Shown here piece after piece: positions 35,149 through 43,260 of a stretch of 64,000 bases of DNA. Numbering within the stretch: position 1 is the stretch's first letter; every line of letters begins with the position of its first letter. This DNA comes from Actinokineospora alba. GTDB taxonomy: Bacteria > Actinomycetota > Actinomycetes > Mycobacteriales > Pseudonocardiaceae. The notes under the pieces are model-generated. The model did no database searches. It saw nothing but the letters and a program-made list of their open reading frames with translations, and was not told where the DNA came from. The stretch spans positions 7,068,001 through 7,132,000 of the forward strand of contig NZ_SNXU01000001.1 of assembly GCF_004362515.1 (NCBI RefSeq), given 5' to 3'. A program made the translations under genes and the position numbers.

Positions 35149-36144
35149 ATGGATTTCGGAGTGGTGCTGCAGACCGACCCACCCGCGCGGGAAGTCGTGC
35201 GGCTGATGGCCGAGGCCGAGCAGCGGGGTTTCACCCACGGCTGGACGTTCGACTCATGCGTGCTCTGGCAGGAGCCGTTCGTCATCTACTCCCAGGTGCT
35301 CGCGGCGACGAACTCGCTGGTCATCGGCCCGATGGTGACCAACCCGAGCACCCGCGACTGGTCGGTGACCGCGTCGCTGTTCGCCACCCTCAACGACATG
35401 TTCGGCAACCGCACCGTCTGCGGCATCGGCCGCGGCGACTCGGCCCGCCGGGTCATCGGCCAGAAACCGGCGACCCTCGACGTCCTGCGCGACGCCATGC
35501 ACGTCATCCGCGAACTGGCGGAGGGCCGCGAGGTCGAGCACCACGGCGCGCCCGTGCGCATCCCGTGGGTGCGTGACGGCAGGCTGGAGATGTGGATGGC
35601 CGCCTACGGCCCGAAGGCGCTGAAGCTGGTCGGCGAACACGCCGACGGCTTCATCCTGCAGACCGCCGACCCGGCCATCGCCAAGTGGACCATCGACGCC
35701 GTGCGCGACGCGGCGAAGGCGGCGGGCCGAGACCCGGGCGGCATCACCATCTGCGTCGCCGCCCCGGCCTACGTCGGCGACGACCTGGCCCACCAGCGCG
35801 ACCAGTTGCGCTGGTTCGGCGGCATGGTCGGCAACCACGTCGCCGACCTGGTCGCCCGCTACGGCGAATCCGGCCCGGTGCCGCACGAGCTGACCGACTA
35901 CATCCGCGGCAGGCAGGGCTACGACTACGCCCACCACGGCAAGGCGGGCAACCCGTCGACGGACTTCGTCCCCGACGAGATCGTCGACCGGTTCTGCCTG
36001 CTCGGCCCGGCCTCGGCCCACGTGGACCGCATCGCCGAGCTGACCGAGCTGGGCGTCGACCAGTTCGCGCTCTACCTGATGCATGACCAGCGCGAGAAGA
36101 CCCTGGCCGCCTACGGGGACGACGTGATCCCACACGCGGGCTGA
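35149..36144 (+). CDS. F420-dependent LLM oxidoreductase, TIGR03842 type
   Basis: 331 aa. MDFGVVLQTDPPAREVVRLM, then GFTHGWTFDSCVLWQEPF, GPMVTNPSTRDWSVTASLFA and CGIGRGDSARRVIGQKPAT fit the TIGR03842 subgroup of luciferase-like oxidoreductases. This subgroup is commonly coded beside dihydropyrimidinase. No dihydropyrimidine dehydrogenase (PreA/PreT) is coded in the window, so this enzyme is a candidate for an oxidoreduction step on the pyrimidine or hydantoin (inference). RBS AAGGAG, 10 bp after hydA, last gene of the operon. Confidence 0.88.
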   Translation: MDFGVVLQTDPPAREVVRLMAEAEQRGFTHGWTFDSCVLWQEPFVIYSQVLAATNSLVIGPMVTNPSTRDWSVTASLFATLNDMFGNRTVCGIGRGDSARRVIGQKPATLDVLRDAMHVIRELAEGREVEHHGAPVRIPWVRDGRLEMWMAAYGPKALKLVGEHADGFILQTADPAIAKWTIDAVRDAAKAAGRDPGGITICVAAPAYVGDDLAHQRDQLRWFGGMVGNHVADLVARYGESGPVPHELTDYIRGRQGYDYAHHGKAGNPSTDFVPDEIVDRFCLLGPASAHVDRIAELTELGVDQFALYLMHDQREKTLAAYGDDVIPHAG

Positions 36145-36154
36145 CTCGCCCGAT

Positions 36155-36186
36155 GGGGCGGCCGGACGTGTCCGTTCGGCCGTCCC
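36155..36186 (+). terminator. Hairpin terminator of the pyrimidine operon
   Basis: GGGGCGGCCG at 36155-36164 pairs with CGGCCGTCCC at 36177-36186 (10 positions including one G-U), loop 12 nt, 11 bp after the operon's last stop. Confidence 0.6.
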
Positions 36187-36256
36187 GAAGGCGATGCCTC
36201 GGCCGCCTGTGCGCCAGCAGGGTAAGGGGATCACCCCCGAGCCGAGGAGTCGGCGC

Positions 36257-36754
36257 ATGAGCGAGCTACCTCCGCTGAATGAGGAACTGGCGCCGGGCGA
36301 CCAGAGCGACCACGTGCTCGCGATGCAGGAGCGCCTCGCCGAGTTCGGGTACTTCCACGACGCCGTCGACGGCGTCTTCGGTGAGTCCACAGAGGACGCC
36401 CTGCGCGAGTTCCAGCGCAACTACGGCCTTCCCGAGGACGGCCGCGTCGGCCCCGAGACCTGGGAGGCGCTCGGCCGGGAGACGGTCAGCTACGCCGAAC
36501 CCGAACCCGCGGGCCCGGAGGTCGGCGAGCTGTCCGAGGACGGTCAGTGGCGCTGGGACGGCAGCGACTGGCAGGCCGTGAACAGCTCCGAGCCCACCGA
36601 CGCCACGCCCGGAATGCTCTCCGAGGACGGCCAGTGGCGTTGGGACGGCGAGCAGTGGCAGCCCGTCGGAAGCGCCGACGAGGAAATGTCGACTGAGCAG
36701 TTCCAGGACGTCATCGCTCAGTCCATGCAGGTCAACTCATCGGAAATGGCGTAG
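36257..36754 (+). CDS. Peptidoglycan-binding-domain protein with WRWDG repeats
   Basis: 165 aa from the ATG at 36257 with GAGGAG upstream. A PG_binding_1 domain (about 16-73: DHVLAMQERLAEFGYFHDAV, FGESTEDALREFQRNYGLPE, GPETWEAL). Two copies of an 18-20-residue motif follow (LSEDGQWRWDGSDWQ and LSEDGQWRWDGEQWQ). No signal peptide or membrane segment is seen, so although the fold binds peptidoglycan in exported proteins, this one may act inside the cell or be exported by a signal-less route. Cotranscribed with the following unknown gene (9-bp gap). Confidence 0.8.
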   Translation: MSELPPLNEELAPGDQSDHVLAMQERLAEFGYFHDAVDGVFGESTEDALREFQRNYGLPEDGRVGPETWEALGRETVSYAEPEPAGPEVGELSEDGQWRWDGSDWQAVNSSEPTDATPGMLSEDGQWRWDGEQWQPVGSADEEMSTEQFQDVIAQSMQVNSSEMA

Positions 36755-36763
36755 GAGGGCACC

Positions 36764-37327
36764 GTGACCGGAGCACTGGGCACAGCGGGCGCGGCGCTCG
36801 ATGTGGTGAACAAAGGTGTGGAGACGATCAAGCTGATCATGCGGCCCGGCCACGAGCTGGTCGTGGAGGAGGGCGGTTTCGCCCGCTGCCTGCCCGACGG
36901 CGTCTCCGACAGCACCCTCGAGGGCGGCGCGGACGCGGAGATCGTCGGGATCTCCTCGGAGTACCACGGCGAGACGCAGAAGGGCATCCTGGGCGAGACC
37001 CTCGGCGGCTTCCTCGGCGCCGCGTGGAAGTGGGACATGGTCTTCAGCTGGAAGTACAACGTCCGCGACAACGACCACGGCGCCTACATCCTCGACGCCT
37101 CCGCCGACGTGCGCACCAGCCTGGCGTCGGACCAGATCGCCTGGGAGTGGAAGGTCAGCTTCCCCGGCGAGGGCCGCTGGGTCGACCGGGACGAGGGCAT
37201 AGTCGAGCTGCCGTTCAAGGTCAACATCACCTGCACGCACTCGGTGATCTACGACAAGCTCTGGTACAAGCAGGTCTTCCGCGGCTGGATGCGCGGCGAC
37301 GGCTCATTCCGCTGCGCCGGCCAGTAG
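36764..37327 (+). CDS. Protein of unknown function, partner of the PG-binding protein
   Basis: 187 aa from a GTG with GGAGGGCACC upstream. A short N-terminal helix (TGALGTAGAALDVVNKGVET) leads into a beta-rich region with many aromatic residues (AAWKWDMVFSWKYNV, QIAWEWKVSFPGEGRW, DKLWYKQVFRGW). No transmembrane segment and no family recognised. The alternating strand pattern suggests a beta-sandwich or barrel. Its last 24 bp overlap the convergent PPK2 gene. Confidence 0.75.
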   Translation: MTGALGTAGAALDVVNKGVETIKLIMRPGHELVVEEGGFARCLPDGVSDSTLEGGADAEIVGISSEYHGETQKGILGETLGGFLGAAWKWDMVFSWKYNVRDNDHGAYILDASADVRTSLASDQIAWEWKVSFPGEGRWVDRDEGIVELPFKVNITCTHSVIYDKLWYKQVFRGWMRGDGSFRCAGQ

Positions 37328-38185
37328 CGGGTCGTTCTTCTTGAGCCGCTTGAGTTCCGCGGCGACGTCGTACGCCGGTTCCGGCAGCTTGGGGTCGAGG
37401 TCGCGCAGGGTCTCCAGGAGGATCTGCGCGATCGCCCAGTTGCGGTACCACTTGCGGTCGGCCGGGATGGCGTACCACGGGGCGTCCTCGGTGGAGCAGC
37501 GGTCGAGGACGTCGGCGTAGGCCTGCTCGTAGTCGCCCCACTTGGCCCGGACGTCGAGATCGCTCGGGTTGTACTTCCACTGCTTCTCCGGCGTCTCCAG
37601 CCGGGCGAGCAAACGCTCGCGCTGCTCCTCGGCGGAGATGTTCAGGAAGCACTTCACGACGGTGGTGCCCGCCGCGGCGAGTTCGGCCTCGAACTCGTTG
37701 ATCTCGTCGTAGCGCGGCTCCCACTTCGCGGGCGGGACCAGTTCGTCGACGCGGACCACCAGGACGTCCTCGTAGTGCGACCGGTCGAACACGCCGATCA
37801 GGCCCGCCGCCGGGACCTGCTTGCGGATGCGCCACAGGAAGTGGTTGCGCTTCTCCGTCGGGGTGGGCTTCTTGAACGACGCGACCCGCACGCCCTGGGG
37901 GTTCATCAGGCCGAAGACGTGCTCGATCGTGCCGCCCTTGCCCGAGGTGTCCATCCCCTGCAGGACCAGCAGGACACTGCGCTCACCGCCGCCGAACGTG
38001 CCCTCCGCCCACAGCGCCTCCTGCAGTCCGGCCAGCTCCGCGCCGGTCCCGACCAGGCCCGCGGCGGCTTCCACCTTGGACGACGGACCGACCGGCGTGT
38101 CGCGCGGCGCATGCGGGATGGCACCGCCCGCGCGTACCCTCAGCGCGTCGCGGACGGACGTGGACGTGCCCTGTTTCTTAGCCAT
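37304..38185 (-). CDS. ppk2: Polyphosphate kinase 2 family protein
   Basis: 293 aa from the ATG at 38185. Walker A GMDTSGKGGT, then GVRVASFKKPTPTEKRNHFL (lid region with Arg/Lys), FDRSHYEDVLVVRV and a C-terminal WYAIPADRKWYRNWAIAQIL. This is the PPK2 fold. These enzymes move phosphate between polyphosphate and AMP, ADP or other nucleotides; length and motifs suit the class III group. Start choice skips a 33-residue upstream extension that overlaps the rocD promoter. RBS is weak. Confidence 0.92.
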   Translation of the reverse strand: MAKKQGTSTSVRDALRVRAGGAIPHAPRDTPVGPSSKVEAAAGLVGTGAELAGLQEALWAEGTFGGGERSVLLVLQGMDTSGKGGTIEHVFGLMNPQGVRVASFKKPTPTEKRNHFLWRIRKQVPAAGLIGVFDRSHYEDVLVVRVDELVPPAKWEPRYDEINEFEAELAAAGTTVVKCFLNISAEEQRERLLARLETPEKQWKYNPSDLDVRAKWGDYEQAYADVLDRCSTEDAPWYAIPADRKWYRNWAIAQILLETLRDLDPKLPEPAYDVAAELKRLKKNDPLLAGAAE

Positions 38186-38220
38186 CCAGGAAGAGTAAAC
38201 CGCCGGACCGACTTCTGCTC

Positions 38221-38261
38221 GCGCAACAAACCACCGCCCGCCACGCAGATGGCGCAACAAA
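38221..38261. promoter_or_regulatory. Direct repeats GCGCAACAAA before rocD
   Basis: Two exact copies of GCGCAACAAA (38221-38230, 38252-38261), 31 bp apart or about three helical turns, in the divergent ppk2/rocD gap. The AT-rich CAACAAA and AATAAGCAACA pattern is like Lrp/AsnC sites that often control rocD. Confidence 0.5.
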
Positions 38262-38322
38262 TCGGCGTAATAAGCAACACTCACCGGATGAAACCATCAT
38301 GCTGCCCCCTTAGCCTGGGGGC

Positions 38323-39561
38323 ATGACCGTGACTGTCCCTCCCACCACCGCAGCCACGCCGGAGTCGGCGGCCGACTTCATCGCCATGGACGAGCGCTGG
38401 AGCACGCACAACTACCACCCGCTGCCGGTGGTGATCGCCGAGGCCGAGGGGGCCTGGGTGACCGACGTGCACGGCAAGCGCTACCTGGACTTCCTCGCCG
38501 GGTACTCCGCGCTCAACTTCGGCCACCGCCACCCGGCGCTCGTCGCCGCGGCGGTCGAGCAGCTGCACAAGGTGACGCTGACCAGCCGCGCCTTCCACCA
38601 CGACCAGCTCGGGCTGTTCTGCCGCGAGCTGGCCGAGCTGACCGGCACCGACCTCGTGCTGCCGATGAACTCCGGCGCCGAGGCCGTCGAGTCGGCGGTG
38701 AAGGTGGCCCGCAAGTGGGCCTACCGGGTCAAGGGCGTTCCGGAGAACACCGCGGAGATCATCGTCGCGGGCTCGAACTTCCACGGCCGGACCACCACGA
38801 TCATCTCGTTCTCCACCGACGAGGTCGCCCGCGCCGACTTCGGCCCGTTCACCCCGGGCTTCAAGGTCGTCAAGTACGGCGACGCGCAGGCGCTCGAAGC
38901 CGCCATCACCGACCGCACCGCCGCGATCCTGGTCGAGCCGATCCAGGGTGAGGCGGGCGTCCTCGCGCCGCCGTCGGGCTACCTGCGCGAGGTGCGGGCG
39001 CTGTGCGACCGCAACAACGTGCTGTTCATCGCCGACGAGATCCAGTCCGGCCTGGCCCGCACCGGCACCCTGTTCGCCCTCGACGCCGAGGGCGTCCGCG
39101 CCGACCTGTACACGCTGGGCAAGGCCCTCGGCGGCGGCATCCTGCCGGTGTCGGCGGTCGTCGGCCGCGGCGATGTCCTCGGCGTGCTCAAGCCCGGCGA
39201 ACACGGCTCGACCTTCGGCGGCAACCCGCTGGCGTGCGCCGTGGGCCGCGCGGTGGTCAAGCTGCTCGCGACCGGCGAGTTCCAGGAGCGCTCCGCGACC
39301 CTGGGCGCCTACCTGCACGGGCGGCTCGGCGAACTGGTCGGACGCGGTGTCGCGGAGGTGCGCGGCCGTGGCCTGTGGGCGGGCGTCGAGATCGCCCCCG
39401 GCGGCCCCAGCGGCCGGGTGGCGTCGGAAGCCCTGATGGAGCGCGGCGTGCTGTGCAAGGAAACCCACGACACGACGCTGCGGGTCGCGCCGCCGCTGGT
39501 GATCACCGAGGCGGAGATCGACCTCGGCGTCGACGCCATCGCCTCGATCGTCACCCACTGA
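38323..39561 (+). CDS. rocD: Ornithine--oxo-acid transaminase
   Basis: 412 aa. PLP class III aminotransferase with HNYHPLPVVIAEAEGAWVTD, the RocD start, NSGAEAVESAVKVARKWAY, FHGRTTTIISFSTD, FIADEIQSGLARTG and the PLP lysine in TLGKALGGGILPVSAVV. The Y-H-P-L-P segment is diagnostic for ornithine aminotransferase. Converts ornithine and 2-oxoglutarate into glutamate semialdehyde and glutamate, the entry into proline or glutamate. The gene stands alone here (no rocA nearby). RBS is the GGGGGC at the ATG. Confidence 0.95.
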   Translation: MTVTVPPTTAATPESAADFIAMDERWSTHNYHPLPVVIAEAEGAWVTDVHGKRYLDFLAGYSALNFGHRHPALVAAAVEQLHKVTLTSRAFHHDQLGLFCRELAELTGTDLVLPMNSGAEAVESAVKVARKWAYRVKGVPENTAEIIVAGSNFHGRTTTIISFSTDEVARADFGPFTPGFKVVKYGDAQALEAAITDRTAAILVEPIQGEAGVLAPPSGYLREVRALCDRNNVLFIADEIQSGLARTGTLFALDAEGVRADLYTLGKALGGGILPVSAVVGRGDVLGVLKPGEHGSTFGGNPLACAVGRAVVKLLATGEFQERSATLGAYLHGRLGELVGRGVAEVRGRGLWAGVEIAPGGPSGRVASEALMERGVLCKETHDTTLRVAPPLVITEAEIDLGVDAIASIVTH

Positions 39562-39564
39562 ACT

Positions 39565-39598
39565 CCGGGCGGCCGGGTGCATAGCCCCGGCCGCCCGG
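39565..39598. terminator. Bidirectional terminator
   Basis: A perfect 13-bp GC stem, CCGGGCGGCCGGG and its complement, with an 8-nt loop, between convergent rocD and the ABC-F gene. Confidence 0.8.
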
Positions 39599-39605
39599 CC
39601 TCCAC

Positions 39606-41228
39606 TCATCGGGCTCGGCGCACCCGGGTCTCGTCCCACACCGGTTCGTCCGATTCGGACACCACACCGTCCGATTGGAACACCAGGAACCGGTTGAAGG
39701 ACCGGGCGAACCAGCGGTCGTGGGTCACCGCGACCACCGTGCCCTCGTAGGCCTCCAACGCGTCCTGCAGCGCCTCGGCGGAGTGCAGGTCGAGGTTGTC
39801 GGTGGGCTCGTCGAGCAGCAGCAGGGTCGAGCCGCCCAGTTCGAGCAGCAGGATCTGGAACCGCGCCTGCTGCCCACCCGAGAGCGTCTCGAACCGCTGC
39901 TCGGCCGACCCGCCGAGGCCGTAGCGGCTCAGCACCGAGGCCGCCGCGCCGCGGTCGAGGCCGGCCCGTCCGCCCTCGCCGTGCCACAGGATGTCGACGA
40001 GCGTGCGCCCCACCCACTCCGGATGGTGGTGGGTCTGGGCGAACAACCCCGGCACGACGCGCGCGCCGAGTTTGCGGACACCGGTGTGCGCGACGCTGGT
40101 GCTGTCGGCGAGCAGGCGCAGGAAGTGGCTCTTGCCCGACCCGTTGGACCCGAGCACCGCGACCCGGTCGCCGAAGAAGACCTCGACGTCGAACGGCTTC
40201 ATCAGCCCGGTCAGTTCCAGGTTCTCGCAGGTGATCGCCCGGATGCCGGTGCGCCCGCCGAGCAGCCGCGGCTTGACCTTCTGCGGGCGCGGCGGGACCG
40301 GGGGCGGGCCGATCTCCTCGAACTTGCGCAGCCGCGTCTGCGCGGCCTTGTACCGGCTCGCCATCTCGTGGCTGGTCGCCGCCGCGCGCTGCATCAGCTT
40401 GACCAGGTCCTGCAGCTTGGCGTGCTCCTCGTCCCAGCGCCGCTGCTGCTCGGCGATGCGCTCCCAGCGGGCCTCGCGGGCGTCGTGCCAGCTGACGAAC
40501 CCGCCGGGGTGCGTCCACGCGGTGCCCGCCTCGACCGTGACCACCTGCGTGGCGACACCCGCGAGCAGCTCGCGGTCGTGGCTGATCAGCAGGATCGCCT
40601 TCGCGCTCTCCGCGAGCTGCCGCTCCAGCCAGCGCTTGCCGGGGACGTCGAGGTAGTTGTCCGGCTCGTCGAGCAGCAGGACTTGCTCGCGCCCGCGCAG
40701 GAGCGCCTCCAGCACCAACCGCTTCTGCTCGCCGCCGGACAATGTTCGGACCTCGCGATAGCGCGCCTTGTCGTAGCCGACTCCGAGGGCGGCGACGGTC
40801 ACCGTGTCCCACAGGACTTCCGCGATGTAGCCGCCGGCTTCGTCGTAGTCGGCGATCGCCTGGGCGTAGCGCATCTGCGTCGGCTCGTCGTCGGTCTCCA
40901 TCAGGGCCAGCTCGACCCGGTCCAGCTCGGCCGACGCCGCCCGCAGCGGGGCGGGCGCGACGGCGAGCAGCAGGTCGTGCACCGTGCGGTCGTCGCGGAC
41001 CGAGCCGACGAACTGCGGCATCACCGCCAGCCCGCCCTGCACCGAGACACCGCCGTCCGGGGAGGTCAGCTCGCCGCTGATGATCCGCAACAGCGTGCTC
41101 TTGCCCGCGCCGTTCTCCCCGACCACCGCGACGACCTGGCCCGCGCCGATCCGCAGTCCGGCGTCGCGGAACAGCACCCGGCCGTCGGGCAGGGTGTAGG
41201 AGAGCCCGGAGGCATCGAGGTGTCCCAT
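39606..41228 (-). CDS. ABC-F family ATPase
   Basis: 540 aa with two ABC domains and no membrane helices. First: Walker A VGENGAGKST, signature LSGGEQKR, LLLDEPDN. A basic linker (about 245-310: WERIAEQQRRWDEEHAKLQD) follows. Second: LGSNGSGKSH, ETLSGGQQAR, LLLDEPTDN. ABC-F proteins act on ribosomes, either as housekeeping translation factors (EttA/Uup type) or for antibiotic resistance. This one is of general length and cannot be assigned to a subfamily. Divergent from the PAP2 gene. Confidence 0.93.
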   Translation of the reverse strand: MGHLDASGLSYTLPDGRVLFRDAGLRIGAGQVVAVVGENGAGKSTLLRIISGELTSPDGGVSVQGGLAVMPQFVGSVRDDRTVHDLLLAVAPAPLRAASAELDRVELALMETDDEPTQMRYAQAIADYDEAGGYIAEVLWDTVTVAALGVGYDKARYREVRTLSGGEQKRLVLEALLRGREQVLLLDEPDNYLDVPGKRWLERQLAESAKAILLISHDRELLAGVATQVVTVEAGTAWTHPGGFVSWHDAREARWERIAEQQRRWDEEHAKLQDLVKLMQRAAATSHEMASRYKAAQTRLRKFEEIGPPPVPPRPQKVKPRLLGGRTGIRAITCENLELTGLMKPFDVEVFFGDRVAVLGSNGSGKSHFLRLLADSTSVAHTGVRKLGARVVPGLFAQTHHHPEWVGRTLVDILWHGEGGRAGLDRGAAASVLSRYGLGGSAEQRFETLSGGQQARFQILLLELGGSTLLLLDEPTDNLDLHSAEALQDALEAYEGTVVAVTHDRWFARSFNRFLVFQSDGVVSESDEPVWDETRVRRAR

Positions 41229-41290
41229 GCCCGTGATGGTGTCTTATGAGGGCCGCCGGGAGCGAACCAGTTGTCGGGCATAGTGGCGGG

Positions 41291-41938
41291 GTGGAACGTC
41301 CGCTGCTCGCCGCGCCCCGATTCGCCCTGGCCCTGGCCGCTCTGTTCGTGCTCGTCATGGCCGCGATCGGCGTGGACGTCGCCGGGAACACCGAGGCCGG
41401 TCCGTTCGACCAGGCCGTGTTCGACGTACTGACCCGGCGGCCGGACCTGGCGGTCCCACTGACCCTGTGCACCCACCCCGCCGCGATGATCGCGATCATG
41501 GCGGCCATGGTCGCCATCGCCCTGCGCGCGGGCAGGCCCCGGGTGGCCGCGCTGGCGGTCCTCGGGCCGGTGGTGGCGGCCGGGATCAACACCGTGGTGC
41601 TCAAGCCGCTCTTCGACCGCACGCACGAGGACAGCCTCGCCTACCCCAGCGGCCACACGACGACACTGGTCGCGATCCTGGCGGTGCTGGTGCTGGTCGC
41701 CGCCGCCAACGCGACACCCGGGCGCGCGGTGGCGACTGCCGCGATCGCGCTCGTGCTGGTCGCCGTGGGAGCGGGAGCGATCATCGGCCGCGAGTTCCAC
41801 TACCTCACCGACACGGTCGGGGCGCTGTTCTGGGGCGTCGCTGTGGTGATCGTTCTGGCCGCTCTGATCGACTTCGCGGCCCAGCGTGTGGGCGACCCAC
41901 CGTCCGTGCAGCCGCCCCTGGAAAGCACCTCACGGTAA
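41291..41938 (+). CDS. PAP2-family membrane phosphatase
   Basis: 215 aa from the GTG at 41291. Six hydrophobic helices and the three PAP2 motifs: KPLFDRTH, YPSGHTTT and GREFHYLTDTVGA. Such enzymes dephosphorylate lipid phosphates (undecaprenyl pyrophosphate, phosphatidate) on the outer membrane side. The first motif is KxxxxR-like (K-P-L-F-D-R). No operon partner. Confidence 0.92.
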   Translation: MERPLLAAPRFALALAALFVLVMAAIGVDVAGNTEAGPFDQAVFDVLTRRPDLAVPLTLCTHPAAMIAIMAAMVAIALRAGRPRVAALAVLGPVVAAGINTVVLKPLFDRTHEDSLAYPSGHTTTLVAILAVLVLVAAANATPGRAVATAAIALVLVAVGAGAIIGREFHYLTDTVGALFWGVAVVIVLAALIDFAAQRVGDPPSVQPPLESTSR

Positions 41939-42046
41939 CGAGTTCACTCGTCCGGCTCACCCGAAGTAGCGAACGGACCACCCTGTGGCGTCAGAGGGTT
42001 GCGGGCGTACTGTGCGTGTACGGGGAAGCCGGACGAGAGGATGTAC

Positions 42047-42205
42047 GTGACTGACACGCCCATCTACGACCAGGTGCGCCAGGAGCTGCGGGATCATCCG
42101 CGACCCGCCAAGGCCCGATCACGGGCCGCCGACTCGGACGCCGGTTTGTCCGTGTGGGCCTTGATCGACCGCTCGCAGCGCGCCGCCGACTCCCCGCGGC
42201 GCTGA
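42047..42205 (+). CDS. Small conserved-type protein
   Basis: 52 aa from the GTG at 42047, six bases after GAGAGG; an ATG at 42041 sits too close to the RBS. TDTPIYDQVRQELRDHPRP and GLSVWALIDRSQRAADSPRR are hydrophilic and likely partly helical. No membrane segment and no family recognised. Ends 1 bp before the convergent zapE gene. Confidence 0.55.
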   Translation: MTDTPIYDQVRQELRDHPRPAKARSRAADSDAGLSVWALIDRSQRAADSPRR

Positions 42206-42206
42206 C

Positions 42207-43226
42207 TCAGCGAGCGGCCGCGGCGTCGCGGGACAGCGCGACCAGCCTGCTGACCGCGCGCAGGTACTTCTTGCGGTAGCCCCCGCGCAGCATGTCCTCG
42301 GTGAACAGGGCCGACACCGGCTCCCCCGACACCACCACCGGGATGGCGCGGTCATAGAGCCGGTCGGCGAACGACACCACGCGCAGCGCGACGTCTTGGT
42401 ATTGCAACGCGTGCACACCGCGCAGATGCACGGCGGTCACGCCGTCGACGAGCTTGCCGTAGCGTGAGGGGTGCAGCGAGCCGAGGTGCCCGCAGAGCGC
42501 GTCGAAATCGTCGACAGTGGCCCCTTCGATCGCCTCCGCGCTGGCCGCCAAGTCCACATCGGACAGTGGGGCGGGGGCGTCGGGCAGGCCGCGGTGGCGG
42601 TAGTCCGGCCCGTCGACGCGCACCACGGAGAACCGTGACGACAGCGCCTGGATCTCGCGCAGGAAGTCGTCCGCGGCGAAGCGGCCCTCGCCGAGCTTGT
42701 CCGGCAGCGTGTTCGACGTGGCCGCGACGTGCACGCCCGCGTCGGTCAGCTGCGAGAGCAGCCGGGTGACCAACATGGTGTCGCCCGGGTCGTCGAGCTC
42801 GAACTCGTCGATCGCCAGCAGCCGGTGCTGCTTGAGCCGCTCGACGGCCTGGGTGAAGCCGAGCGCGCCGACGAGGTTGGTCAGCTCGACGAACGTCCCG
42901 TAGGCCTTCGGGCCGGGCACGGCGTGCCAGATCGAGGCCAGCAGGTGGGTCTTGCCGACACCGAAGCCGCCGTCGATGTAGAGCCCGGGCCTGCCGGTCT
43001 CGGCCTTGCCGCCGAACATCCGCGAGAACAGCGACTTGTCCGGCCGCGCGTTCACCTTCGCGGCGAACGCGGCGCAGTCGCGGACCGCGGCGGCCTGGCT
43101 CGGCTCGTCCGGGTTCGGGACATAGGTGTCGAACCGGACCGCGCCGAACCGGGGCGGTGGGGCCATCGTGGCGATCAGCTCCTCCGCGCCGATCTCGGGC
43201 GCGCGGGCGAGCAGGCTGGCGGGCAT
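42207..43226 (-). CDS. zapE: Cell division protein ZapE (AFG1-like ATPase)
   Basis: 339 aa. Walker A GGFGVGKTHLLAS, Walker B LLAIDEFELDDPGDTM, sensor region ATSNTLPDKLGEGRF and the AFG1-specific LHPSRYGKLVDGV with downstream SFADRLYDRAIP. Family ATPases interact with FtsZ under stress in proteobacteria; the role in actinobacteria is not well studied. The ATG at 43226 is chosen because longer starts enter the divergent reductase gene. RBS weak. Confidence 0.9.
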   Translation of the reverse strand: MPASLLARAPEIGAEELIATMAPPPRFGAVRFDTYVPNPDEPSQAAAVRDCAAFAAKVNARPDKSLFSRMFGGKAETGRPGLYIDGGFGVGKTHLLASIWHAVPGPKAYGTFVELTNLVGALGFTQAVERLKQHRLLAIDEFELDDPGDTMLVTRLLSQLTDAGVHVAATSNTLPDKLGEGRFAADDFLREIQALSSRFSVVRVDGPDYRHRGLPDAPAPLSDVDLAASAEAIEGATVDDFDALCGHLGSLHPSRYGKLVDGVTAVHLRGVHALQYQDVALRVVSFADRLYDRAIPVVVSGEPVSALFTEDMLRGGYRKKYLRAVSRLVALSRDAAAAR

Positions 43227-43260
43227 GCACGGGAGCGTAGCGGCGTGATGGGATGTCCTG

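Noticed and set aside
38304..38324. CCCCC-GGGGG mini hairpin over the rocD RBS as a riboswitch
   Set aside because: Only 5 bp, no conserved aptamer, likely chance in this GC-rich sequence.
38281..41622. A 1113-codon open frame on the minus strand
   Set aside because: It covers rocD and the ABC-F gene in the wrong frame and has Arg/Ala-rich, non-family sequence; open frames of this size are common shadows in GC-rich DNA.
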